The notes: generated by a model from the letters alone, not told the origin. A DNA stretch of 64,000 bases from Atopsyche davidsoni (GCA_022113835.1 JAILWY010000025.1:1364001-1428000); one strand, 5' to 3'. Positions 46,774-60,214 are shown, counted from the first letter of the stretch. Program-made: numbers and translations.

Positions 46774-48104
46774 CTTGTGAAAATAATTCAAAATGAATTC
46801 CAAGACATCTTGAGCTGTTCAAATTTCATCCCAAGCTTGAATCTTCCTCGAAAAGCATTGCTTCTCTCAGCCCTGAAACAATTAAAAGAAACGTATTATA
46901 TTAAAAAAGTAGGTGGTTTGTTTACTGAGTGGTTCGATCTTTGGCTTTTGGCTTCTCCTGACATGTGAATTTCTAATTTGACTCTCGTCTATTTCAATTT
47001 TGCTTAGAAAATATAGTTTATATTAAAAGAATTCATACGTTTTATTGTAAACTATATTGAACGTTACGTGTGCGTATTTTTTTTAACTCTACATAGTTAT
47101 TTAAATGTATATGTATGAAACCAACTTCTTAGTATGTATAATGTTACATTGCCTATTTACAAATATCCAAAATATATTTATGATAAAATAAGCTCCCGAA
47201 TTCAACTGGAAGTCGGAAACAAAGAGGCAACCTGGGAACACGTGTTTGAGTTATTTATCCAAACCATGTCCCTGGAATTTAGGAACAAGGTAAACCTTTG
47301 GACGGAAATAAAGTTTTCTTAACCGTTTTAAAAAAGGTTAATTCATTTATTAACAAAAGTAAATTTTATGCTATTATAGCTATAAAATAATAACGCTTGC
47401 TGACCTGATACATAAGAAATAAGTATTTCCAAGAATCTATGGATGTTATTTCCTTAAGATGCTATCTGCACAAAATCTAATTTGAATTGTTTGAGAAACT
47501 ATTTTGGTTCCCCTGTCTTGTAAATAGTTTCCGAGAGAAATTCTCCGAAGTACTACACCAAGCAACGCCCATTTATTAATAAGCTTTCAGAGAAGTTATT
47601 AGCAGCGAAAAAAATTCACGACACTGGCGATATTAGCACCAAAACCGCGCCATGAAAGACAAATTATACTTTATAATACTAAATATTAATTACAAAATGA
47701 ATTTGAAATTTTTTCAACAAAAGTGTAAACAATAAGAAAATAATGATTTGTTACTATTTTTAAGGCATTAGCTATCAATATTAGCTTCCCGAAGAAAAGT
47801 GTTTAAAGACGCTTCATCAGCTCGCACCGTGTATAGTCTGATAAATAAGAAACTCACTGAACCTTGAATAAAATCAGAATAACAATTGTATTCCCAAATA
47901 AACGCGTTTGACTTGGAATTGCGTAGTATTTATTTACGAACCTAACCTAACGGGAACTCGCAAAGTTGAAACATGACACTCCCATCCCTCGCACTTTGTC
48001 ACGGAGTGACATAAACGAGAACCAAATAAGGGTTGGTTAGCTTTGGATTAATTAACAGTGCCATATTAATTTATTATAAAATACACTACAATTCATTTTT
48101 TATT

Positions 48105-48170
48105 GGCAAGTGGTTGGTTTAATGGTAAAACACTTGACTCATCGGTATGAGCATGTGAATCCCAAATTTA
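48105..48170 (+). repeat. tRNA-like SINE relic
   Basis: GTGGTTGGTTTAATGGTAAA resembles a D-arm/A-box, and CATGTGAATCCCAAAT a worn B-box, with spacing like a tRNA. Stems are poor. Confidence 0.35.
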
Positions 48171-48488
48171 TATTACTATGCTTGTACTAGTTTGGTCAAA
48201 GTTACTTTGTATTAAGATTATGTACGTTGATGCGTATCTTATGAAATCATTGAAAACTTGGATTAATAATATATAATATTGTTTATCTCCTAGTCATTGT
48301 TGTAATATGGAGTAATAAAAAGTAAACTACTCCAAATATTTTTTTTTTAAATGTTACTAAAAGTATTTACAGGGCCATGAAGATCAAAAAGATGATAAGA
48401 TAATTCAATGTATTGAAAAAAAAAATCTTAATAAAGCAGCTCACTTTTCTCAAAAAACGATATATTTTCCATGCAGACTTATAATGTA

Positions 48489-48532
48489 GCTCTGCTACAT
48501 TGTACATAAAAAAAAATACAATGTAGCAGAGC
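48489..48532. repeat. Perfect 16-bp inverted repeat
   Basis: GCTCTGCTACATTGTA and TACAATGTAGCAGAGC are separated by 12 nt of mainly A. It lies inside an A/T-rich stretch; possibly the end of a lost element. Confidence 0.9.
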
Positions 48533-50606
48533 ATAAAAAAAAGCAAAAGATTAGATCAATAATTGAAATGCAAAAAAGACACTTACACTGCGCTTGTATC
48601 AAAATATTTTAAAACCCATAAAAATTACATAAGTACACATTTTAATTCTGAGCACTACAGATTCTAGTTTAGATAATGAATAGATAAAAAAAACAGTCAA
48701 GTAATAGGTCATGGTATAGTATACTTAGCCTGTTAATTCAATTACGAAATAACGCCACCCTCAAAAAGAGCCAGGAGGTCGGAAGTTATTTAATTTCCAT
48801 TAACAACTCTAAGCCTTAATTCTGCTGAGAGAGCCTCAAGTCAGTCACTGCCATCTTTGACTCCGATGACAATTAATCCTAATTTATACAGAACAGAATC
48901 TTAAACGCTTGCATTTAATTATTTTGATAAGATTATTTCATTATTTAATAAATCCGCATTTTTCACCGATTTTTTTTAAATGCAACTGCTTATTTTTGTA
49001 ATAAATTCACCCACAAATCACACGTGTCTTGAAGATATATGACTAATAACTTTCTTTGCTGGCATCTACAGGTAAAGTCATACATGCCACAAGTGAAACG
49101 ACTAGAAATATTATGTAAAGTAGAACCAAAGTTTCTTGTTTTTTTTTTAAATAAAATATGTTTTTTGCTGTCGTTTCGTGTGAGTATTGATAACATAAAA
49201 AAACACATTGTGTTCAAAATAGTCTTCGGCCCAAAAACAAAGTTCACCTTCCAGGACAAAGAACGTACCAAGGAACTCTCGATTAATAATCTTCGGTTAA
49301 ACCATTGAACCAATAAGCCAAATAAATTTATTTGTCAAAGGTAAAAGTAAGCATTGGAATATAAAATATCGTGTATCAACACCATCACGAACAAGTATAC
49401 AATATTGTATATACAAGTCACTAATAATTTTTAGTGCGATGTTAGTGAGCCTTATCACTTAACATACCACAAATTGTCAATCGATTTCCCAGATTAATTA
49501 TTTTAAAATATTTAGGTTAAGTACACTAAAATAGAAAGATTAAAAAACACGGAAGCATATATATTGAACAATCCATGTTTTTGCACACGCCTGAAAATTA
49601 TGTTAAAATTATGTACCCAGTATACGGACTTAATATTTGATAAATCTACATTTTTAAACCGTTTATGTATGTATTTTTAATGAAATCGATTCGCTAATAA
49701 AACAACAAAACGAAAAAAAAATCTGTTAATAAATCATACACCTGCCACAACTAGATATAACTGTAAAAATTCTTGCTAAGCTACAAAACTGTAGATTTTT
49801 TAAATATAAAGGTATAAAGCTTCGAAAGCCATCCCAGTTGTTAAAAAAAGCTTTTTTTCTCTCATCGTTTCATTAGTAAATAGATTGCCTAAATACTGTG
49901 TAATAATTAATAATACTAATTTACTGTACTGACTTTTGAATCCTCAATTACAGTTTATCGTAAGATTAAAAATGCTTATTTATTTTAAATGAAACATAAA
50001 ACCAACGGATCGTGACTTTGCTTACAACATAATATCGTCTAATAGGTTACAAACATGCATATAACGATTGAATTTCACACTTAATTGCAAAGTCATAATG
50101 AAGCATTACTTGGGAACAAATTGTTGCTGATATATTTCAGAAATAAATATAAACAGATTTATTCATTATTTTTTTATTTAAAGGCTAACGTTCGTGTATC
50201 TTGCAATCAATTTTTATAAAATTAAAGTTTCGAGTGTAGTTTTCAGGAAATTGTTTTTATTATTTATATATAAACTTTGCATAATGGGTAGTTATGGAAA
50301 AATAATAGGTTATTTCTTCTCACAATACACACTACGTTACTATTATAACAGTTAGAAAATTAACAGACAGAATCGGCGACACGCAAAATAACCATTCAAG
50401 TCCATTCAAGTTGTCTGGAGACATGAACATTATGAATTCGCGTGTCTTCTATAGAACCTGCTTTTTCAGGCTGTAACGCACGGAACCTGATTGTGAAATT
50501 TTATTACGTCACCGGCATTTACAGTACAGAGATCACTGAGCCATAAGGAACTTACATTGATAAAAATATGCTATGGGAAAATAATATACGATGTCGCCTA
50601 ACTCAC

Positions 50607-50764
50607 CTGGGTTATCATTTTTTGTACTGTAGGCACGTGCGAAAATTGCTTTCTCTGGCAATCGCACGTAAATGAGGTAAATATTTACAGAGAGACGCGT
50701 TGTGGAGGTTGTGGAGGTTGTGGTCGGCGGCACGTCCGGCCCGGCCGGATATTCGCCGTGAACT
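50607..50764 (-). other. STK32: Probable STK32 untranslated first exon
   Basis: On the minus strand this CpG-rich stretch ends in a consensus donor, CCCAG then GTGAGT, and starts at an arthropod initiator. It has no long open frame. It can splice to the acceptor at 46873, upstream of the MGANQS start. It stands out from the surrounding AT-rich sequence. Confidence 0.65.
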
Positions 50765-50766
50765 GA
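50733..50766 (-). promoter_or_regulatory. STK32: TATA-less core promoter: Inr plus DPE, STK32
   Basis: Minus-strand TCAGTT at 50766-50761 fits the arthropod initiator TCAKTY with +1 at 50764. GGACG occupies +28 to +32 (50737-50733), which fits the DPE consensus RGWYV at exactly the required spacing. No TATA box is seen at -30. Confidence 0.65.
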
Positions 50767-53687
50767 ACGCGAAGCCTGTCTCTAGAGCGTCCCAACTCAA
50801 CATCCGAAACAGTCATGAATCCACATCAATTCGTTATCCACATCTTACCTTAGTAACCAAAGCTCGACTGCGCCAAGGTTATCTAGAAAATAAAATTTTA
50901 CGACCACCCGTACTCGTTGCTTCGGTTTGAAATACGCGACCGACCTCAACCACGTGGTTGGCAAAAAATACTTCACTAGTTTATTGTACATATATGCATT
51001 AATTACGTCTCTTAAATAAAAGTACGTATATTAAAATATTTTTTAACCGATTTTAACCCAATTTCCCTATTCAAGTGTATTAATATGCTTTCACTTTGTT
51101 TTTGTGGTTTATTTGAAGCATACTACATTACAAGCGTAAATTACAGAGATAGTAAACAGTTGGAATGCTGAGTTTTTTTGACATTTTTACGATTTATCTC
51201 CTACCTCGAAACTTTGGTCCTGAAAACATAAAATTTCATATGTAGCATTTACTTTCCATGTTCACGTGAATAAATATCATACTTTTATTTATGACTATAT
51301 TTGTTTTTATTTTAATTGAATTCAATGGATGTTTATTGTTTATTGAAGGATCTTCATAATTATTATTCAATTTTATCACAAAAAACTAGCTCCAGAATTT
51401 TTTTTGGTCTCAAAAAGAAGTCTTGGAAAGTATTTAATTTAGACAGATGATTTAATGCTCAGACTTTGTTTGATTTAATATTTTGTATTTCAGTTAATTA
51501 AGTGATATTTTAATATAAAGAGTGATTATAAACGTGTTACAAACATTTCATCCTGGTATTTTAATATCAACACAAAGTATTTTTTTGAGGTTTCATGGAT
51601 ATTTTGGCCTCTAAAGCAATTGTACGTATGAGCTTAAATCTCACCTTAATTAAAAAAAAAAAAAAAACAGACCTGTATTCGTGTATTTAGAGTGGCGAAA
51701 CTAGTCACGTAAAATAAATCAAAATTTAGAATATCACTAGAAATATATTTTTTTTATGAAAATATTATCATAATGAATGTTAATAATTTGTTTATAAAAA
51801 GTTACATGATTTTTGAGTACGGCTCATTTTTTTAGTTTTCAATATTTGTAAATGCGTAGCATTCGTATTTGTACTTGCAAAATGGTAAATAACAAGATAT
51901 GCTATGATAATCTAAATGAGAAATTTCGTAAATTAATTCGTAATTAAATTTAAAGATGTAGGTGCTTAGATTTCCACGGCAAGTTCCCTGCTCGGATACA
52001 GCGGTTAGAAAATTAACATGTAATAATGGGTTTAATGTTTGTAATGATGAATATGTACGATTAATAATTAATTGACACGAGGTTCTAGCTCTAACCCATA
52101 TAAGGCCTTCATTTGAGTTAATAATAATTATGTACAAACGCTTTATTAGTGCATAACTTTGTAGCCTATTGATTTTCATACCAGAAGTAAAACCTCTTTA
52201 TAATTGTGTAGTTATATACCTTTTTTGTACTTCTTTAATGTGAATATTTATTAATTTATTTAAAACATAAGCAAGTTACTTTTAAACTATTTCAATATAC
52301 GATCTATAAAAAAAATTCGAAAACACTTATATATCAAATATTGCGTGAAAGTGTATTAACTAAATAAATACAAATGACAGTATTTAATAAAATTAGCGAT
52401 GTAATAAAAAAAAACGCATATTAGTAGCCCAATGTCTAGAAGATTGCGATAATTTTTATTTGTGAGAGCTTTCGTATTCAGACTTCAAGTACTCGCAAAT
52501 AAAAATTATCATTATTGTCTAACCTTTTGGCTTTTCATACTTGTTGCTTTTGTATGGAGTAATGTATTATTTATATATATATAAATATATATATATATAT
52601 TTATTTTTTTTAATATATATTTAACGCCATCTGTGAATCGTTGTTTAAACAAGCAATTTATTTTATCAGTACATGATTTATTTATAGGCCGACAGATATT
52701 ATTATTGATTTATTTTTTTATATTTTATTTATTTGTGTGCATTGCTTCGTCATTGAATTATTAAATTTTCATCCGATTGTACATACAATTGTTGATGTAT
52801 AAATAATAAAGTTTTTTTTTCAGCACGCGAATGGCAATTCTCTCAAAGGACTAATTACACCTGCCTTTTTTTGTTTTATTTTAATTACTTAACAAAGGTT
52901 TAACACGTATTGTTTACTGCAAAAACTAAAAGGAATTGTAAATGAAACGAAACTAATTATCACAACTCCTATATTCCCGGATAACAATTTTTTTAAATTT
53001 ATACACCTTGAGTGGGAGACATTGTAGTTCATATACTTTTGAGAATATAGAAAAAAACGCAGGTAACCAATTATTAATAAACAACGAGAAGCAACCTTCA
53101 TTTAACGCGATAAATTCGTACTTCTGAGTAAAACTCAGAAATGAGTATATTTATATAAATTAGGTGTATTTATTATTTTTTAATTTAATTTAAGAGTTTA
53201 TTAAAGGAAATACAAACAACAAAGCTTTCCAGCAAAAACCTTTTTAACATTTAACATATACTGAGAAACTTTTTTAATAAAAATGAACCTCTGACTGCCA
53301 CTCTACCTAATATATTTATAAAAAACTTTTTTAAAGTATTCATCATTTCTTTTATGCTTCTTTTTGCCTAAAAATACCAACTAAACGAATGTAATAGATT
53401 TTTTTTCTAAAAGATATAGAATGTCGGTCAAAAATATAAAATATTTATAATTATAAAAACCTGTCGTAATATTAATTATGTTAATATTAAATAATTAGTG
53501 TTATTAGTACAAGTGAGAACAATTATTTTTTTTAAAATTATTGTACATGTATTCTAAGTCACGAGATTTACTGAAGCATATAAATATATTTAAAATATAA
53601 AACACATATTTGTTTAATTAAGGTCACTTGTTTTTTTTATTTCAAAGTTATAACAACGTTTTGGATTGAATAGTTTTGACTATTAAA
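50767..53687. other. Intergenic region between STK32 and the DUF1091-like genes
   Basis: AT-rich. The only structures seen are the hairpin at 52448-52510 and TA-rich stretches near 52570-52610. No gene is recognised. Confidence 0.4.
52448..52510. repeat. Imperfect inverted repeat
   Basis: GATAATTTTTATTTGTGAG pairs with CTCGCAAATAAAAATTATC, one mismatch, around a loop of about 25 nt. Confidence 0.85.
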
Positions 53688-56600
53688 ATGAAATTTAATA
53701 TTAATGAAACTTTTGTATTTATGTTTTGTACACTTTTGGCTACTGTGCTTAGTAAAAAAAATGTGAGTCATTCGTTAATTGTATATTGATTTGATATTTT
53801 TAAGTTTTATGTTAAAACGTTGAGCATAAAAATATACATTTTTATTAAAAAAATAAATCTAGGAACATTAAAATGTATCAAATGAAATTTTGATGACTTT
53901 CAACAAAGATTTCTTTTTTTTAAGGGAAACCACACGCCACTGATTTACAACAAAGCCTTAATATATATATTTTTAAATATCGTTGTGTATTATATTAAAA
54001 CTAATATACTAACAAATGTCAATTATTTGATGACTTAACATAAATTTAAAACATAAATTTTTATTTTTTTTCTGCTATATAATATATGATTTTTTTCTTT
54101 CAGCAAGATTATATTCTGAACTACAACTCTGATGTCTCCATCTGTCCTGACGATGAAAGTCTTGAATTCGCGAACATGTCTGGAGTCAAGGTCGCTAGGT
54201 TCAACGAGACCTATGGGGTTTTGAAGGGTTTATTTGAATTGAAGAAAACCATTCAAAATGTGTGGATGGTAAGTAACGAGTCCTGTGGGGTTTTGAATGG
54301 TTTTTTTGAATCGATAAAAACCATAAAACAATTATTGATAGTAAGTCAGTCGAACCTTGAACTGCTAGCATTATCTGTTATAAAAACATGATCACTCACA
54401 TGATTTGTATGAAAAATTATTAATGTTTCTTCTTCAAGGACACAAGTTATTGTCAATTGACAGTTTTTGATCAAGAATAAACCGTTCATCACAATCAGGT
54501 CACAGTTTTCTTTAAGCAAAGTCTTCATTCCAAGTTTTATCATTATTACTCGTATAGCTCATTTATCAAGTAACAATTTCAAGTCTTGCGAAGCACTCGG
54601 AATCCGAGGTTTGGCTGTAATTCTATGCTCAGTTCATTGATTTTTTGGCTTGAATTAATTTTTATACATTTATGAACTCTAACCTTACGTTTTCTGACCA
54701 AACAGTTTGGGTATAAGTAGTATTTTTGCGACGTGAAAAATCTTGGTATTTTTCTTCGAGACGCCGTAGGGATTCGTATTCATGCCCACTTTGATGATTT
54801 TTTCAGCTGGAGGCTGTACTAGAGAAACATCGACCCAGTGGAGGGACGGAAATTGTTGCATCAACCACTATCTCTGATTTCTGCAAGGAACTGCAGAAGA
54901 AACGCGAAGATAACATTTACGCACACTTTTTAAAACCAATCAATTTGACTGACTGTCCCGTCACTCCGGTAAATGAATAATCGTGTTTATGAATATATAT
55001 TAGGGTGTCCCTTAAAATTCATGTTCAATATTTTTTTACGCGTACCTTCTTAAAAGTTTAGTAATAACCCTATATTGTCTAGAAAAAAATATTAGTTCGA
55101 TTTATAAACGGTAACCCGTGCCGACTTGCGATTTTAACTTGTCCATACAAGTTGCGTAAGTACTGCGCTGTGACTTGTAACTGCATGTTTTATTTGTCAT
55201 TTCATACGTGATTTTTGAGATTAGTAGTGCTCCATTGTTTAGTGCGTTAACATGTCGGTGGAATTACGGAGTGATAAACAAAATAATTTCCTTATCGGTT
55301 TGCCTAGATATCAAATAAATGGTGCAAAATTACCATCTAATCGACAAATTCCCTCGGTCCTATTTTACAATATTCGTGAGGTTAAACTGATTGTTAGTGA
55401 AAGTGCAAATCTTGTGATTAGGGAGTGCATCATATATTGGGAAAAAACAAGAATTCCAACAAGGGCATATCCTAACTGCGTGAAGAAACTTGTTGATTTA
55501 TATCATGTTTGGAGAGAGTTGCAAAAAAAATTGTAAGAAAACTCAGGTTACGTTCAAGAGCCGTGAGAACAATTTCAAAATTGATCTTGATAATTTGTTT
55601 GATATTGCACATGCTGATGCTTTTGAGAGAATGAAAATAGAGTAAGATAAATTATTTTTAATGAAACAGAGAGAGCGAGATCGACCAGGATGCTTAGGTG
55701 GTGTTGATAAAAAATTGTCGGAAAAAGAAGATAGATCTAAACAACGACGATTGGAAGAAGAGGAAAGGGTTGTAAGACAAAGATAACCACTAGCTGCTGA
55801 AACTAGAAAATCAAGGGCAGAAGCAATAAAATCTGACTTCTTTGGAAGTAATGTACCCGACGTAGTCACAGTCCATTGGGATGGAAAACTATTACCCGGG
55901 TTAGATGTACGAAGTTCTAAAGAAGAACGCTTGCCAGTTATTGCTTCGTTTGACGATAAGGAACAGCTTCTTGCAGTGCCAAAACTAGAACATTCTTCTG
56001 AAAAACATCAAGCTAAGGCTGTCTCAACAGATATCTTTGACTAGAACCTTCACGATAAAGTACAAATAATGTGCTGCGACACAACAGCTTTCAATACTGG
56101 CCGTTTCAATGGAGCTTGTGCTATTTTGGAGAAACTTTAGGAAGAGAATTGCTGCTCGTCTGTCGTCATCATGTTTATGAATTGGTCCTAAAAGCTGTCT
56201 TTGAAAGCAAAATTAAGTAAATTACTAGTAGCCCAGATACTCCAATGTTTAAAAAGTTCAGAGAAAATTGGAAAAACATCGACGCTAGTAACATTGAACC
56301 ATCTCTTAATTTCGTAAAACAACGTGTTGCCGAGACAGACATTCAAGCTTTTTTAATATTTTATAAGGCAGAATTAGACAAAGGTTATGTAAGAGATGAC
56401 TACCGCAAATTGGTCGAACTGTGCGTAATATTTTTGGGAGGAGACTCAGAGGAAAAATTAAAACTAAGCCCCCCCAAAGCCATGCATCAGGCACGCTGGA
56501 TGGCGAGAGCGATCTATTCTTTAAAAATGTGTTTACTTCAGTCACAATGCAGAATAACTGCGAAGGACAAGAAGACTCTACAAGATGTTTGCTTATGTTT

Positions 56601-57614
56601 GTAAAACACTGGATGATTTCGTATCGGAAAAGAGCAAACAATTTTTATCACGACTGCAGATCGACGACAGTTTTCTAAAGGAAGATGTATCTTCTTGGAA
56701 TAATAATAGTGCTTTTGTGGAAGCTAAAAGAAAAATAAGTTATTTGAGGGTTGTGAATGATACTGCTGAAAGGGCTGTTAAAATGATGCAAGATTTTAAC
56801 GGACTTATCGCGGCTGAAGAAGAACAAAAACAGTTCTTGCTGCGCTGTGTCCAGGAACATAGAAAATTGTATCCGGACTGTAAAAAAACAACTCTATAAA
56901 AAAGTTACCCTGGCTGATTGTTATTACTTTATGTTTTTGATTAAAGATTAATGTTCATCTAATTGAATTTTTACTATCATTTACTTAATTTATTGCATTT
57001 ATAATGATTTTATACCAGACCGAAATATCAAGACAAAACACGTTTTTTACTAAACTTTGAAGCTCGGTCGGCACTGGTTGCAATTATGCTAGAAAGATGA
57101 AATTTTATATTTAAGACTCTTATAGCATTACTAAAAAAAGTAGAGGGTACCCATTTCGAAATTTGAAAAAAAAATTTTTTTGGTCATATAAGGGACACCC
57201 TAATATATATATATATATATATACATAAATAAATATTACGAAATTAAAAAAGCACCACCAAAAAAATTGTATTAGTAAAGTATCAAAATTTCATCACCAA
57301 AAGCATAAATTGAAGATTGAGTCAATTGTGGATAAAATCTCTTTTTATACTAAACATATAAATATTTTCTGAACGGGCAGAGTAACATTTTGGCGTACGT
57401 TAATTCTATTAATTATCATTTTCAGGGAATGTACTTTGCAGATAATATGATAGCAGACACGAAGTACTTTCAAGTGAACAAAATTATGGAAGGCGTTTAT
57501 AAAGTTTCCCTTAATTTTTATTCCGTGAAAGCCTCGGAAACAATGGCGAATATTCCCATGTATAAAAAAGAAGGGTGCTTCTGGGTGCAATGTATTGTAG
57601 AACCCAAAATGTAG
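53688..57614 (+). CDS. DUF1091/DM8-like secreted protein 1, about 196 aa
   Basis: Exons: 53688-53762, 54104-54268, 54807-54968, 57426-57614, all phase 0 with GT-AG borders (571 coding nt plus stop to 591). Residues 1-22 are a signal peptide (MKFNINETFVFMFCTLLATV). The mature part has SICPDDESLE, a central GVLKGLFELKKTIQNVWM strand pair, ISDFCKELQKK, NLTDCPVTPGMYF and YKVSLNFYS, and ends ECF-like GCFWVQCIVEPKM. The FC..L and N-x-x-CP-x-x-x-G-x-Y pattern is that of the insect DUF1091/DM8 family, thought to have an ML-like lipid-binding fold; some fly members act in taste or pheromone sensing. Function here is inferred only at family level. The next gene (60374-62640) is a tandem paralog with the same introns. 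Intron 3 contains a 2.2-kb transposon. Confidence 0.75.
54269..54345 (+). repeat. Duplicated end of exon 2 with its splice donor
   Basis: Directly after the exon 2 donor, the sequence repeats the last 75 bases of exon 2 in diverged form. ETYGVLKGLFELKKTIQNVW is echoed as ESCGVLNGFFESIKTIKQLL, again followed by GTAAGT (54342-54347). The reading frame stays open through both, so the second donor could be used as an alternative. Confidence 0.8.
54991..57202 (+). mobile_element. 2.2-kb DNA transposon with broken transposase-like frames, family not named
   Basis: Inverted ends TAGGGTGTCCCTTA at 54991 and TAAGGGACACCCTA ending 57202. The flanks are both ATATATAT, so an 8-bp target duplication is possible but not distinguishable from simple repeat. 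The plus strand holds several fragments of one protein: 55252-55536 (MSVELRSDKQNNFLIGLPRY), about 55740-56040 (stops at 55785 and 56042), 56245-56604 (SPPKAMHQARWMARAIYSLK) and 56585-56899 (RVVNDTAERAVKMMQDFN, EEQKQFLLRCVQEHRK). I recognise the last motifs from repeat-borne proteins in insects and cnidarians but cannot name the superfamily. Stops and frameshifts make it inactive. Confidence 0.8.
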
Positions 57615-59684
57615 CTAAACTATTCATCAATATTTCTTGAAGATGAGATTTTTGAAAATTAAAGCAAAAAAATACAGCACGACACCCAATAATGCAGAGC
57701 TTTAACCTTAACTACTATTTAAACTTCAGTTAAGTTTATTTTAAAATATTAGCATATTTTGTCGATGTTATTAAAATAAAAAATAAATGCTTTGTTTCTT
57801 TTATTGCAAAGACAAAAACGGTCATTTTTATTTTAATGAAACATCCGGGCTTTGAAATTGTGAAAATATAAAATATGCATGAATTGACAATTGTGTAAAA
57901 CATTTGACTACATTGCGAACCGAAATCTAAATCATTGAAAAAAGCATTCCGGGGGTGGTTGTGGGTTGATAAACAATAAAGGGGATGTTGTGTAACCCCG
58001 AAGGCTTTCGCACGACAGCGGAGAATGTGCGGATTTCGGGAAAAGGCTTTCGGGGAATTTATTGCGCATTTATTCAAGGGCCGAGAGAATATACTAATTG
58101 TTTACTTTTACGACAAAATAAAAATTTCCAAGCGTTTCCAGCGCCTTGTTCGCATTCTTTAAAAATATTTTTGTATCTTTATTGAATTTTTTTTTTGAAG
58201 TTCATCACAATGTCAAGGCACATGTTTCCGGAATGGAAAATGTGAAATTGAATTCTGCGATATAAGTATAATTTAATTTTTTTTTTTCAGTAAATTTATT
58301 AAAGATATATCCAGTTTTTGAAACAGCGTGAGCTCAAATATTATTTTTCCCAGAATATCTGGATGTTTTGTATCAAAAGAAAACTTTTGAAATGTGTTTG
58401 CAACTTCGAAAAGGTCGAATCGCATTGTTACCGCTGCTACATAAAAAAAATATTTCAATTTCTTTCAGACTATCAATTTTCGTTATCGTGTCACAAGTCG
58501 AGAAATCAGTGAATTCACGTTAAAGATAACATTAAAGAAAATTTTGAAATATTAAATGAATGACGGTTTCGTGATTTTTATAAATTCTATGTGGTTTTTT
58601 CATTTCAGGTTAAAATGTCTTGTTTTTTTTTTTTAGTTTTTATACAATCTTAAATCTGAAAATGCCTGCAGTTTTATACTTCATCTTAAATGTTAAAAAA
58701 AATAATTGTGCTAAGTCCTAAAAATTAGTTGGTACAGATATAAATTTTAGCTCCCATCTTTATGATGAATGTTTAATATGGTAAATATTATTTTGAAAAG
58801 GTTATAAACGATGTTTAACGAACGAATCGATTGTATTCAGAATTAACCAGTACGGTTAAAATAAAAGCGTTGTTAACTCATTTCCTAAAATATACGAGGG
58901 TAATGACTTTTTATGCGCACTGTGTTGAAATCGACAATCGCATAAAAAAACGGTGTGCTTATATTTTTATTTACGAGTCGACATTTTTATGGGAAAACAC
59001 ATTAGGAACCTGTGCGACGATAAGGCTTCATTTTCAGGAAATAATAAAAAATCGATCATCATTATCACTTACTAAATTAGCAGTTTCTAGTCGAAATCAT
59101 AGTAGCATTAGCAGTAAAACAATATTTAGGCAATCTTATGAAATTGTTTGTATCGTATCCCATAACATGATTGAATATGAAATATTTTAAGCCATTGATG
59201 CATTTATACAATGAACTCTAAAACAAGGGGAATTTAAATCCTCACTTATAGCTATTTTAAACCTTATTTAAAAAAAAACCGATATTTTTAGAGGCAGAAA
59301 CGCTCACCAACAAAAAAATCGTAATCTCCTAGCCATTAGATATTCTATACAGCTGTGTTACTAACCTTGAAAAGTGTATGCGTTCACCATAAATAATAAT
59401 TGTAATCTCGTGGCCTTTTGAATGATAATACCATATCAGTTGCTTAAATATGGAGTATTACGAATTAAATTATTCTATCATAAATAAATTAATTAATCGT
59501 GAAGTAAATACAGTGTAATTAAAATAAAATGCGATATTATCAATTATAAATATAAAACAAACAAAGAACTTTATTATATACAATGTACTTGAAATGCACG
59601 CTATATTTAAGTTATTTATATATATATATATATATATATACAAATATTAAATTGATATTAAAATATTTTCACAATATAAAATCT
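57615..59684. other. Region between the two DUF1091-like genes, left part
   Basis: AT-rich; no gene recognised. A GC-richer patch at 57940-58085 is unexplained. TA repeats lie at 59616-59640. Confidence 0.4.
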
Positions 59685-59761
59685 ATTGATAATGATTAAG
59701 AACATTTTTTTTTTTAAATATTGAAAATTGATTAAAGAAACTCTTAGAAAAATATATCAAC

Positions 59762-59837
59762 GTGATTTGTGCGGGATTCGAACCCACATCCCCTCGCTTA
59801 CATGGCAGGTGCATTACCAACTATGCTAACCAATCAC
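59762..59837 (-). repeat. tRNA-like unit, left arm of the palindrome
   Basis: Inverted copy of the unit at 60139-60214, essentially identical. Confidence 0.7.
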
Positions 59838-60138
59838 TAGTACTAGACAAGAATTTTTAATAATCATATCCTATAAATGAAACAATGTTCTTACTATGCC
59901 TAATTAAATATTGTGTGACTTGCAATACTAGACTTTTAACACAAAGTACTGAGTGAAGCATTTTAAATCCAATCTGGATATTAGTCTATTTAATTATGTC
60001 AATACACGTGAAAATGCTTCACTCAGTACTTTGTGTTAAAAGTCTAGTATTGCAAGTCACACAATATTTAATTAGGCATAATAAGAACATTGTTTCATTT
60101 ATGGGATATGATTATTAAGAAATTCTTGTCTAGTACTA

Positions 60139-60214
60139 GTGATTGGTTAGCATAGTTGGTAATGCACCTGCCATGTAAGCGAGGGGATGTGGGTTCGAAT
60201 CCCGCACAAATCAC
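60139..60214 (+). repeat. tRNA-like unit (SINE head or pseudo-tRNA), anticodon-like TGT
   Basis: The 76-nt unit has an A-box TAGCATAGTTGG and a B-box GGTTCGAATCC that fit consensus. The D stem GCAT/ATGC and the T stem GTGGG/CCCGC pair, and the ends GTGATT/AATCAC form six acceptor pairs. The anticodon loop CATGTAA would read TGT (Thr), but the anticodon stem is poor. It sits in an interspersed repeat, so a SINE-type origin is more likely than a working tRNA gene. Confidence 0.55.

Larger units (their letters stand above)
46873..50606. other. STK32: Intron between STK32 untranslated exon and first coding exon
   Basis: No gene is seen. It holds a hairpin at 48489-48532 and a worn tRNA-like stretch at 48105-48170. 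The plus-strand frame at 47134-47322 ends at an AAG/GTAAAC donor-like site, but I find no family match. Confidence 0.4.

Noticed and set aside
47134..47322. Plus-strand frame ending at a donor-like AAG/GTAAAC as an extra gene.
   Set aside because: A single short exon-like stretch without partners or a family match is not enough.
60139..60214. A functional tRNA-Thr gene.
   Set aside because: The anticodon stem is poor and the unit is part of an interspersed repeat and palindrome.
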